Below, in pieces: positions 7,504-13,788 of a stretch of 13,788 nt of DNA (within the stretch, counting starts at the first letter, position 1; the number at the start of each line of letters is the position of its first letter). The notes beneath the pieces were generated by a model that was not told the DNA's origin, made no database searches, and was given only the letters and a program-made list of their open reading frames with translations. This stretch comes from an uncultured Faecalibacterium sp. (GTDB lineage: Bacteria; Bacillota; Clostridia; Oscillospirales; Ruminococcaceae). The translations under genes were made by a program, and so were the position numbers. The stretch lies in the NCBI GenBank assembly GCA_902463905.1, contig CABQHF010000030.1:1-13788 (forward strand), in the 5' to 3' direction.

Positions 7504-10362
7504 TCAGGCGTTGACTTCCTCTTCCTTGCGCTTGGCATAACCCTTTTTGACCACCAGGACTTCCAGGGCCACCAGAGCAACCACCAGAGCAACGTCCACA
7601 CCGATCATGACCTTTTCCCAACCGGGCATACCGGGGTTCAGGTTCTCGGGGTAGTAGGCACGGGAGTTTGCCACGGTGTACAGGATGTTCTTGCAGGCCT
7701 GCCGTGCGGACACCAGAGCGGTAGCACTGGTGGTGTCGGTCAGGTGGTTGGTCTCGGTGTCGTAGTTCACCAGGCAGAAGTCGCCGCCGTTGCGGATCAG
7801 GCGGTCAGAATCCTGGTAACCGTAGACGCCGTAGTAGTCGGTCAGCACCATGCCCACAAAGCCCCACTCACCACGGAGGACCTTGTTCAGCAGAGCGTCG
7901 CAGTTGCCTGCGTAGGTATTGCCGATGTAGTTGAAGGAGGACATGACGGCGTGGCAGTCAGCTGCCTTGACGCACTCCTCAAAGGGCTTCAGGTAGATCT
8001 CACGGATGGCCTGCTCGCTGGACCAGGTGCAGAGCATACCGCAGCGGTTGGTCTCCTGATCGTTCAGAGCAAAGTGCTTCATGAAGGCGTAGACGCCCTG
8101 CTCCTGAGAGCCCATGATAGCGTTGGAGGCCATTGCGCCGGACAGCACGCCGTCCTCAGAGTAGTACTCGAAGTTACGGCCTGCAAAGGCGGAGCGGTGG
8201 ATGTTCATAGCCGGTGCGTACCAGCCGGAAACGCCCATATCGTCAGCCATCTTGCCGATGGAGGTACCAAAGTCGTGGGCCAGATCCGTGTTCCAGGTAG
8301 CTGCGATCATCACAGCAGAGGGGAAGCCGATGGAGCCCTGCTGGGTGAAGTTGTTGTTGATGGAGGCGGGGCCGTCGCAGTCGATGGCCTGCACCTTGCC
8401 GATGGAATCCACAGCCGCAGACTGGTAGCCGCCCAGAGCAATGAGCTTGTCCATGTCAGCAACGGTGAGCTGATCCAGGAAGGTATCCCACTGGGCGTCG
8501 TTGTAGTCCACGCCCACCATGTCCTTCAGCTTCAGGCCGTTCTTGGCACCGGTAGTGGGGGCCACATCGTCGGCGTTGTTGAAGTCCTCGGGGTTCCAGT
8601 TGGAGTTGTTGTAGAAGGTTGCCTTAGCCTCTGCAGGCAGCTCGAAGTCGGCAGGAGCGGCAGTAGCCTCAGCGTAGTTGGCAAAGCCATCGGCACGGGA
8701 CAGGTAGGTCACATTGCCCTCGGCAAAGTCGAACTTGTTGTCGGCCACCTCCACATCGCTCTCACGCTTGTTGGAAGCGTCGTAGACGATGTCGGAAGCC
8801 ACATTGTAGACCTTGGAATCCAGAACGGTGTGGGAGTCGGCGTTGATGCTGATGACGTAATCGCCCTTTTCCAGCACATAGCAGCCCTTGCCGTAGGTAT
8901 CGTAGGAGGCCATATCCTCGGCCTGGAAAGTCACGGTGACGTCCTCGGATGCGCCGGGAGCCAGCTCAGAGGTCTTGGCAAAGCCGATGAGGTTTGCAGT
9001 GGCCTTTTCGATGCCGCCGTTGGTGTAGGGAGGATTGTAGTAGACCTCCACCACTTCCTTGCCGGAAGCAGAGCCGGTGTTGGTGACGGTGACATCCACG
9101 GTGATGGTGCCGTCAGCCTCGGTAACGCTGTTGAGGGTCTGGGTGAAGGTGGTGTAGCTCAGGCCGCGGCCGAAGGGATACACCACAGTCTTGTCGTAGT
9201 CGATGAGGCCTTCTGCGGCGGCAGTCTCGTAGAACTTGTAGCCCACGTAGATGCCCTCAACATAGTTGACAAAGGCGGGAACGACCTCTGTACCAAAGGA
9301 ATCGGCCTTGAACTCATCCATGTTGGTGTAGTTGAAGTTGCCAAAGTTGTTGGCAGTGGGGGTCTGGGTCAGGTCGTACACAAAGGTATCAATGGTACGG
9401 CCGGAGGGGTTCACATCGCCGCAGAGGATGGAGCCCAGAGCATTGAAGCCGCTCTGGCCGGTGCCGGCGCACCAGACAACGCTCTTGATCTGGCTGTAGT
9501 CCTTGACCCAGCCCAGCTCCATGGCGTTGGCACCGTTGTAGACCACAACGACCTTGTCAAAGTTCTTGCAGACCAGGTCGATCATGTCCTTCTCGGTCTT
9601 GGACAGCTGCAGGTAGTGGTCGCCGGGCTCAAAGTCGTTGTAGCTGTGGCCAGCGTCGTAGGTGACCTGGGACACATCAGTGGGCAGGTCGGCGCCCTCG
9701 CCGCCCACACGGGTGATGACCACCATGGCGGTATCAGAGAAGGCCTTGGCGTTGTTCATCATCTCGTCGGTGTACTGTGCAGCCTCCGGCTCCGGCAGGG
9801 TCCAGTCCTGAGAGAACATCCCCACCACCGGGCGGTCAGCACGGTAGGAGGTGTAGAAGTCGGAGAGCTCGGTATTCAGCTCAAAGCCGGCGTTCTTCAG
9901 GCCCTCCAGCAGGGTGACGGTGGGGTAAGCGTCGGACAGAGCACCGGAACCGGTGCCGCCGTAGCAGGGGTTGGTGGAAGCCCAGCCAAAAACGTTCAGC
10001 TTGCTGTTCTTGGCCATGGGCAGGGTGCCGTCGTTATCCAGCAGGACGATGCCCTCATCGGCAATGTCCTCGCACAGCTGGGTAGCGGTGGCCACGTTCT
10101 CCTCGCTGACCTTACCGCCGCCGGTGGCCAGGGTCGCCATGGTGTACATGGGGCCGGTAAGGATCAGGTTTGCGGTAATGGCCAGTGCCAGCACCAGGCC
10201 CAGGCCTGCCTGCCAGCGGATCATATACTTTTTGGCCTTGCTCTGCTTGCGGCAAGCGATCATGACTGCGATCAGCAGAACTGCCACGACACCAAAGCCG
10301 ATCAACTGCGATTTGATCGAGTTGAGAACCTTGATGACGTCATCCATATTGATGGACAACAT
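7504..10362 (-). CDS. Membrane-anchored GH3 glycoside hydrolase with permuted domain order
   Basis: 952 residues from the ATG at 10362, chosen because AAGGAGG sits 8 nt upstream; an in-frame ATG at 10401 lacks a ribosome site. Order: two membrane helices (~20-37, ~51-70) with a basic loop between (CRKQSKAKKYMIRW); the GH3 C-terminal-type domain (~85-335) with LDNDGTLPM, FGWASTNPCYGGTGSGA and VGGEGADLP (219-227; Glu222 a candidate acid/base); an Fn3-like domain (~390-520); a linker; then the GH3 barrel (~610-880) with DCDGPAS, GRNFEYYSED, KHF (762-764) and VLTDYYG, nucleophile Asp842; then a third helix (~918-938) and basic tail KKGYAKRKEEE. Reversed order is known in Ruminococcus albus and Butyrivibrio beta-glucosidases. 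The positive-inside rule puts the loop and the tail in the cytosol and the whole enzyme outside, anchored at both ends. Likely action: surface trimming of beta-glucosides or similar; exact substrate unknown. Confidence 0.92.
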   Translation of the reverse strand: MLSINMDDVIKVLNSIKSQLIGFGVVAVLLIAVMIACRKQSKAKKYMIRWQAGLGLVLALAITANLILTGPMYTMATLATGGGKVSEENVATATQLCEDIADEGIVLLDNDGTLPMAKNSKLNVFGWASTNPCYGGTGSGALSDAYPTVTLLEGLKNAGFELNTELSDFYTSYRADRPVVGMFSQDWTLPEPEAAQYTDEMMNNAKAFSDTAMVVITRVGGEGADLPTDVSQVTYDAGHSYNDFEPGDHYLQLSKTEKDMIDLVCKNFDKVVVVYNGANAMELGWVKDYSQIKSVVWCAGTGQSGFNALGSILCGDVNPSGRTIDTFVYDLTQTPTANNFGNFNYTNMDEFKADSFGTEVVPAFVNYVEGIYVGYKFYETAAAEGLIDYDKTVVYPFGRGLSYTTFTQTLNSVTEADGTITVDVTVTNTGSASGKEVVEVYYNPPYTNGGIEKATANLIGFAKTSELAPGASEDVTVTFQAEDMASYDTYGKGCYVLEKGDYVISINADSHTVLDSKVYNVASDIVYDASNKRESDVEVADNKFDFAEGNVTYLSRADGFANYAEATAAPADFELPAEAKATFYNNSNWNPEDFNNADDVAPTTGAKNGLKLKDMVGVDYNDAQWDTFLDQLTVADMDKLIALGGYQSAAVDSIGKVQAIDCDGPASINNNFTQQGSIGFPSAVMIAATWNTDLAHDFGTSIGKMADDMGVSGWYAPAMNIHRSAFAGRNFEYYSEDGVLSGAMASNAIMGSQEQGVYAFMKHFALNDQETNRCGMLCTWSSEQAIREIYLKPFEECVKAADCHAVMSSFNYIGNTYAGNCDALLNKVLRGEWGFVGMVLTDYYGVYGYQDSDRLIRNGGDFCLVNYDTETNHLTDTTSATALVSARQACKNILYTVANSRAYYPENLNPGMPGWEKVMIGVDVALVVALVALEVLVVKKGYAKRKEEEVNA

Positions 10363-10434
10363 AATTTTCTCCTCCTTAGTTCCTTCGTTTGGGTGGTACA
10401 TGGGCAGAGGGAACGCCCCTGCTAGCTTGATTTT

Positions 10435-10490
10435 ATGATATCAGAAGCGCAACGAAAATTTTCAATTTCTTCATAAATTGTCGTTTCTGA
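10435..10490 (-). promoter_or_regulatory. Putative promoter and operator of the permuted GH3 gene
   Basis: Read on the minus strand: a -35-like TTGAAA (10460-10465), a 19-nt spacer and an extended -10 TGATATCAT (TATCAT at 10435-10440). The spacer is longer than ideal. An imperfect inverted repeat, TCAGAAGCG (10441-10449) and CGTTTCTGA (10482-10490), 8 of 9 positions pairing, brackets the -35 and touches the -10, a placement that suits a regulator site. The whole 10402-10586 gap is AT-rich against the flanking genes. Confidence 0.4.
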
Positions 10491-10577
10491 TGCACGATTT
10501 GCAAAAGTTTCAAAATGGTTTCAATTTTTATTGTGCTAATCACCAAATCAAAATCCCCTCCATTTGTGCATCCTGAC

Positions 10578-10608
10578 AAAAGAAAAACCGCTGCACACAG
10601 GCAGCGGT
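10578..10608 (-). terminator. Rho-independent terminator of the two-component operon
   Basis: 8-bp stem ACCGCTGC (10587-10594) / GCAGCGGT (10601-10608), 6-nt loop, followed on the minus strand by TTTTCTTTTG. It starts 12 nt after the histidine kinase stop codon and separates this operon from the GH3 gene downstream. Confidence 0.8.
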
Positions 10609-10620
10609 CGGAAATTTCTG

Positions 10621-11916
10621 TTATTCTGTTTTGGAAGTCGGCAGCGGCAGCAGCACCCGCAGGGTGAACCACTGATTTTCCCAATGGAGGGTCATGGTGC
10701 CGCCATGCTGCTGGGCCACGGTGCGCAGGCTTTTCAGGTCATAGCCGCCATGGGCGCTGCGGGTAGGCAGGCCGTCCGGCCCCAGCTCCACAGGCTGGGC
10801 ACAGAAATTCTCCACCCGGAGCATCAGGAAACCGTTCTGCACATAGACTGCCGTGCGGATGAGCCGCTTTTCAGGATCCGGCTCGGCAGCGCAGCTCTCA
10901 ATGGCGTTGTCCAGCGCTGTGCCCACAAGGGTGCAGATCTCCCGCGTGGTCAGGAAACCCAGGGCCCTGCCATCGGCCACGCTGGTCATTCGGATGTTCC
11001 TCTCCTGACATTCCATGCTCTTGGCAGTCAGCAGAGTATCCAGCACCGGGTTGCCCGTCTTGTTCTCGGCCTCGTACTGCAGGATGCCGGACTCCATCCG
11101 ATCCAGGGCCGCGTCCTGCTTGGCATGGTCGCGCTCGGCACGGATCTCGGCGATCTGCACCTTCAATTCGTGGTACCGCCGGTTGATGAGCTTGATTCCT
11201 TCCTTGCTCCGCTTGTACTGCTCGTACTGGCGGTGCAGGACGCTGTCCATGGCGGCCAGTTCCTTGTGGAGCGCGGCCTCCCGCAGCTGGTCGTGCTGGA
11301 CGGTCAGAATCAGTACGCCGCAGAAATCCACCAGCGTGCGGATACAAAACACATTCATGGTAGGCAAACCGTCTCCCAGAAACAGCAGATTGCTGACCGC
11401 AAACACGGTGCCTGCCATCACAAGGGCCATCATCACAGCCCGGTCATCGATCTTCAACGGGCCGGTCTGGCCGGGGCGGCGGTGCTCAAGCCAGTATACC
11501 ACGCCGTATATCACACCGTAAACCACTACCAGCAGCATCAGCGCCAGCGGGTCGGCCCCGCTGCGCCACGGGAACAGCCAGCAATGGAGCTGCCATTCCA
11601 CGCTGGCCGCAAACTCGGCCAAGATGAAGGACCATGACGTGTTATAAAGAGCCTCCGTCCAGTTGATCTCCCGCGTGAGCCAGAGATATCCATACAGCAT
11701 GGCCACTGCCGTCAGCATACAGGGAATCCACCAAACCAGCGGTGCCGGGCCTGTCCTATATAAAAATGCACTCAGCGCTGCGCCCCATAGCACAGTGAAC
11801 CCCGCCGTTGCACGGCTGCTGAACCGCCGCGGCAGCGGCATGGCATAGAGCAGCACCGCAAGCACCTCTGCCAGCGCCGTGTACAGGCGGGGGATATTCG
11901 GTAATATCGTCATCAT
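10621..11916 (-). CDS. GHKL (AgrC-like) sensor histidine kinase
   Basis: A 431-residue membrane sensor kinase. The N-terminal ~205 residues hold about six membrane segments (for example 11-27, 38-53, 60-80, 124-143, 160-180, 190-206), then a charged coiled region and the phosphoacceptor site RRYHELKVQI with His249, a form of the YHDLKxQI motif of this family. The C-terminal GHKL ATPase has the N-box TALDNAIES (333-341) and the G-box GGYDLKSLRTVAQQHGG (390-406). Start ATG at 11916 overlaps the response regulator stop by 4 nt (ATGA) with GGAGAAGG upstream, so translation is coupled; a second Met follows immediately. Kinases of this class usually sense peptides through the membrane domain. No AgrB, AgrD or bacteriocin precursor gene is visible nearby, so the signal is unknown. 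Its terminator ends the operon. Confidence 0.88.
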   Translation of the reverse strand: MMTILPNIPRLYTALAEVLAVLLYAMPLPRRFSSRATAGFTVLWGAALSAFLYRTGPAPLVWWIPCMLTAVAMLYGYLWLTREINWTEALYNTSWSFILAEFAASVEWQLHCWLFPWRSGADPLALMLLVVVYGVIYGVVYWLEHRRPGQTGPLKIDDRAVMMALVMAGTVFAVSNLLFLGDGLPTMNVFCIRTLVDFCGVLILTVQHDQLREAALHKELAAMDSVLHRQYEQYKRSKEGIKLINRRYHELKVQIAEIRAERDHAKQDAALDRMESGILQYEAENKTGNPVLDTLLTAKSMECQERNIRMTSVADGRALGFLTTREICTLVGTALDNAIESCAAEPDPEKRLIRTAVYVQNGFLMLRVENFCAQPVELGPDGLPTRSAHGGYDLKSLRTVAQQHGGTMTLHWENQWFTLRVLLPLPTSKTE

Positions 11917-12623
11917 GCACCTTCTCCGCCAATGTAATCGGTCAGCGCCGTCAGAAATGCTTTGCGCTTGGGGCGGCTGACCTGAAGCTCATAGGGGCCG
12001 ACCTCTACGGTGTTCTGCTGTACGGCCTTTACCTGTGCCAGATTGACCAGATAGCCGCTGTTGCAGCGTGCAAAGGGCTGGCCGGACAGTTTCTCCTCCA
12101 GCGTTTTCAGTGCCCCCGACGCGGTGAACTCTCCTTCCTCGGTATAAAAACGAACCCTGTGGCCCTCACTCTCAATATAGTAGATGCTGGCCGTATCCAA
12201 CCGCCGCAGGCCGCCTTCCACAGGCACCACCAGATAGTGCCGGGTGCGGCGGCGCAGCTGCGCTTCGACCTTTTTCAGCAGCTGAGAAAAAGCAAAATAG
12301 GGCACCGGCTTCAGTACATAGTCCAGCGCCCGCACTGCATAACCCTTGATGGCATACTGGGCCATATTGGTGATGAAGATGATATTCACCTCATGATCCA
12401 GCGCCCGGATGTGCTGCGCTGTTTCCATCCCGTCCAGATGCTTCATCTCCACATCCAGCAGGATCATGTCATAGACCGGGCGGTAGTCATCCAGGATCTC
12501 GATGCCGTCCCGGAACGGCGTCACCTCGAACTCCGTCCCATACTGGCGGGTGTACCGCTTCAAGTAGTCCGCCAGCTGCTCCTGTACGGTTTCCTCATCT
12601 TCCACAATGGCCACGCGGATCAT
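11913..12623 (-). CDS. LytTR-family response regulator (AgrA-like)
   Basis: 236 residues from the ATG at 12623, which has GGAGG 8 nt upstream; the in-frame GTG at 12632 overlaps that ribosome site and is disfavoured. The receiver domain (1-~120) has acidic residues Glu8/Asp9 (IVEDEE), phosphoacceptor Asp57 in MILLDVEMKHLDG, Thr85 (IFITN) and Lys105 (YVLKP). A LytTR DNA-binding domain (~128-232) follows, with ESEGHRVRFYT, FARCNSGYLVNLAQVKAV and VSRPKRKAF. Phosphorylated LytTR regulators bind pairs of short direct repeats upstream of targets. It is the first gene of a two-gene operon with the GHKL kinase. Possible targets are its own promoter or the permuted GH3 gene after the operon, but no clear paired LytTR sites were recognised. 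Confidence 0.92.
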   Translation of the reverse strand: MIRVAIVEDEETVQEQLADYLKRYTRQYGTEFEVTPFRDGIEILDDYRPVYDMILLDVEMKHLDGMETAQHIRALDHEVNIIFITNMAQYAIKGYAVRALDYVLKPVPYFAFSQLLKKVEAQLRRRTRHYLVVPVEGGLRRLDTASIYYIESEGHRVRFYTEEGEFTASGALKTLEEKLSGQPFARCNSGYLVNLAQVKAVQQNTVEVGPYELQVSRPKRKAFLTALTDYIGGEGA

Positions 12624-12688
12624 ATGCCGCACCTCCCTGCTTTTCTGTCTTCCGTTTTTCCGAATTTTCCGTAAAGCTATTTGATTGT

Positions 12689-12717
12689 ATTATACAGAAT
12701 CGGGTTTTATTTTTCAA
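12689..12717 (-). promoter_or_regulatory. Sigma-A type promoter of the two-component operon
   Basis: Minus strand TTGAAA (12712-12717), exactly 17 nt, then TATAAT (12689-12694); ten of the eleven most conserved consensus bases match. It lies 65 nt before the response regulator ATG, leaving a leader of about 60 nt. This is the best promoter in the window and suggests basal expression. Confidence 0.8.
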
Positions 12718-12777
12718 CACTCGGCCTGCTGTGCGCCCATACAGAGTAACTCATGCAACAACATAACGTTTCTGCAT

Positions 12778-12797
12778 TTTGCGTTTGCGTTTGCGTT
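12778..12797. repeat. Short tandem repeat (TTTGCG)3
   Basis: Three consecutive copies of the hexamer TTTGCG in the AT-rich gap between the two-component promoter and the serine recombinase end. The word GCGTTTGCG recurs at 13719-13727 in the palindromic element inside the recombinase frame. No function can be assigned. Confidence 0.6.
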
Positions 12798-12913
12798 AAA
12801 GCCTTATCTTACGCCTATATTTATACTCATCTGGAACAAGAAGATTCGCTCCATGTCGCCGATAAATTGAACGAGTATCTTTCCGGCAAATCGGAAAACT
12901 CCGCAAAAAGTAG

Positions 12914-13788
12914 TCAAGCTCGCCATTTGACGCAAAAAAGCCACACAGCACGCTTTTTAACGCTTCTGTGTGGCTTTCCTGGTGCACCTCGCGCACTCAT
13001 ATCCGAACTTTTCTCCGCTTTTACGGCTTCCCCGAAAGCGACCGTTTCCGTACCTTCCTTATAATTAAAGGTAATGAGAACCTTATCATCGTAGAGATAG
13101 ATGGCATTGATGAAGGTATCCACCAGTGCCTGCCGCTGCTCCGGCTGGGTCATATCCAGCTTGCGGAAACGAAGCAGCCAGAACCGGACGAACTCCTCTT
13201 TCATCTTTGGCTTAGCCAGCCGTTCCTCTGCAATGCGGGCTTGCAGTTCCTTCCTCTGCTCTTCCAGAGCTTCCAGCCGCTCCTTTGTGGAGCTGGTCAG
13301 GATGCCCATCTGGATAGCGTTCAGCATATTGGTGATGCCAACTTCCGTTTCTTTCAACTGCTTTTCATAGATGGGCAAATCCGTGCTTTCCTGATTTTGC
13401 AATTCCATGACTTTGGCAATGATGGCATTCATGGAAGCGTCATCTTCCACCAGCTTCATGGTTTCGTTGACCACCAGATCTTCCAGCCACTGTTTCCGCA
13501 CGGCCTTTTTATCGCAGGTCTTTTTCTTCTTGGCAGCAGCACACTTATAGTAGGTATACATTTTCCCGGTGTGGCTGACACCGCTTTCTCCGAACATCAG
13601 CGCACCGCACTTGCCGCAGTACAGCTTGGTGGTGAGCAGATAGCTTTCCTCTGCCTTATGACGGGCAGGGGCCTTTTTATTTTTCGCCAGCTTTTCCTGT
13701 ACCTTGTTGAACAGGTTCGCGTTTGCGAAGCGAAGCGGAGCAATGAAAGCCCCAGTGGGGCTTTTAAGCGACAGAACGGTCTTGCGTA
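12914..13788 (-). CDS. Large serine recombinase, C-terminal part (5' end off window, possibly disrupted)
   Basis: The frame is open to the right edge and gives 290 residues. The catalytic serine resolvase domain and most of the Recombinase domain lie outside. Visible: a stretch not typical of recombinases (RKTVLSLK through APLRFANA, encoded by 13718-13786), then standard sequence from NLFNKVQEKLAKNKKAP, a zinc beta-ribbon with Cys pairs YCGKCG and YYKCAAAKKKKTCDKK, a coiled coil (roughly 13230-13400, with EALEEQRKELQARIAEERLA) and the terminal segment FRKLDMTQPEQRQALVDTF, then VLITFNYKEGTETV. Such enzymes integrate and excise conjugative or mobilisable elements and prophages. The last ~18 residues (VKKRAVWLFCVKWRA) come from a terminator stem and are unlikely to be native. 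More A/T-ending Lys codons than its neighbours fit acquired DNA. The odd start suggests an inserted palindrome or a truncated gene, so activity is doubtful. Confidence 0.8.
   Translation of the reverse strand, partial: RKTVLSLKSPTGAFIAPLRFANANLFNKVQEKLAKNKKAPARHKAEESYLLTTKLYCGKCGALMFGESGVSHTGKMYTYYKCAAAKKKKTCDKKAVRKQWLEDLVVNETMKLVEDDASMNAIIAKVMELQNQESTDLPIYEKQLKETEVGITNMLNAIQMGILTSSTKERLEALEEQRKELQARIAEERLAKPKMKEEFVRFWLLRFRKLDMTQPEQRQALVDTFINAIYLYDDKVLITFNYKEGTETVAFGEAVKAEKSSDMSARGAPGKPHRSVKKRAVWLFCVKWRA
12934..12977 (-). terminator. Rho-independent terminator overlapping the recombinase 3' end
   Basis: Perfect 12-bp stem AAAGCCACACAG (12937-12948) / CTGTGTGGCTTT (12966-12977) with a 17-nt loop; on the minus strand the T-run TTTTTT (12934-12939) follows. 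It lies inside the open frame, 18-61 nt before its stop codon, which implies that the original stop was upstream or that the recombinase tail has been replaced. Confidence 0.75.
13716..13764. repeat. Palindromic repeat element within the recombinase frame
   Basis: A compact double structure: TTCGC (13716-13720) / GCGAA (13725-13729), the iterated GCGAA GCGAA GCGGA, then the near-perfect palindrome AAAGCCCCA (13746-13754) / TGGGGCTTT (13756-13764) around one base. It sits exactly where the translation stops looking like a serine recombinase. It resembles REP-type intergenic repeats; copy number cannot be judged from this window. Confidence 0.45.

Noticed and set aside
4770..7514. Very long + strand open frame (914 codons) opposite the GH3 gene
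   Set aside because: Translation is Gly/Gln/Val/His-rich low-complexity sequence, the mirror of the GC3-biased GH3 codons on the other strand; no ribosome site or domain.
10362..10401. Earlier ATG (10401) for the permuted GH3
   Set aside because: The AAGGAGG at 8 nt before the ATG at 10362 decides the later start; the earlier one would place that ribosome site inside the coding region.
7384..10425. Very long + strand open frame (1013 codons) opposite the permuted GH3
   Set aside because: Same artefact: it tracks the antisense of a verified enzyme, is repetitive in Val/Gly/His, and has no recognisable motif.
10486..10530. Catabolite-repression (cre-like) site in the GH3 upstream region
   Set aside because: The best match, TTGAAACTTTTGCAA, lacks the central CG and the terminal CA of the consensus.
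10564..11637. 357-codon + strand frame opposite the histidine kinase
   Set aside because: Shadow of the kinase; starts inside the terminator region and has no ribosome site.
12720..12913. Possible short signal peptide genes on the minus strand (16- and 15-codon frames starting MERIFLF and MSYSVWAH)
   Set aside because: Considered as AgrD-like partners of the kinase, but neither has a ribosome site, leader or processing motif, and one overlaps the promoter.
1..13788. CRISPR array, tRNA, rRNA or riboswitch
   Set aside because: No regularly spaced direct repeats, tRNA-like cloverleaf or recognisable riboswitch core was seen by eye on either strand; a covariance-model scan was not possible.

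Overview
This window looks like the chromosome of a gut Firmicute of the Oscillospiraceae (Faecalibacterium / Subdoligranulum / Gemmiger type). The basis is a GC-rich, strongly GC3-biased coding style, clostridial-type GH3 beta-glucosidases, a MutE/MutG bacteriocin-immunity permease pair, an orphan LytTR/GHKL two-component system and a clostridial large serine recombinase. The genus is inferred from protein style only. No RNA gene or CRISPR array was seen.

Left end, + strand (1-1051): the C-terminal part of one lantibiotic-immunity ABC permease (MutE/EpiE type), then a complete MutG/EpiG-type permease 4 nt downstream. The ATPase is probably off the left edge. Everything from about 1079 to the right edge is on the minus strand, so the two sides converge near 1.05-1.17 kb.

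Minus strand, in transcription order from the right edge: (i) the 3' part of a large serine recombinase (12914-13788), with a terminator overlapping its last codons and a palindromic repeat near the window edge; (ii) a LytTR response regulator and a GHKL histidine kinase with a 4-nt overlap, with a near-consensus promoter in front and a terminator behind; (iii) a 952-residue GH3 enzyme with permuted domain order, predicted to be tied to the membrane at both ends with its catalytic part outside; (iv) a hairpin, then a second GH3 enzyme of standard order with no signal peptide; (v) a GtrA-family membrane protein 13 nt after it, closed by a strong terminator; (vi) an 826-residue MalT-like LuxR regulator with its own promoter and terminator; (vii) a DUF2442 protein followed by an in-frame coding-like remnant.

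A working reading is a beta-glucoside (or related beta-linked sugar) utilisation locus. The anchored ectoenzyme would trim glycosides outside the cell, the cytosolic GH3 would finish imported products, and GtrA would handle a lipid-linked sugar or another membrane step. The LuxR/MalT-like protein and the LytTR/GHKL pair are candidate local regulators. No sugar transporter lies in the window, so the link between the two GH3 enzymes is inference. The most unusual items are the doubly anchored permuted GH3, the GH3-GtrA pairing, and the altered right-hand part of the recombinase.
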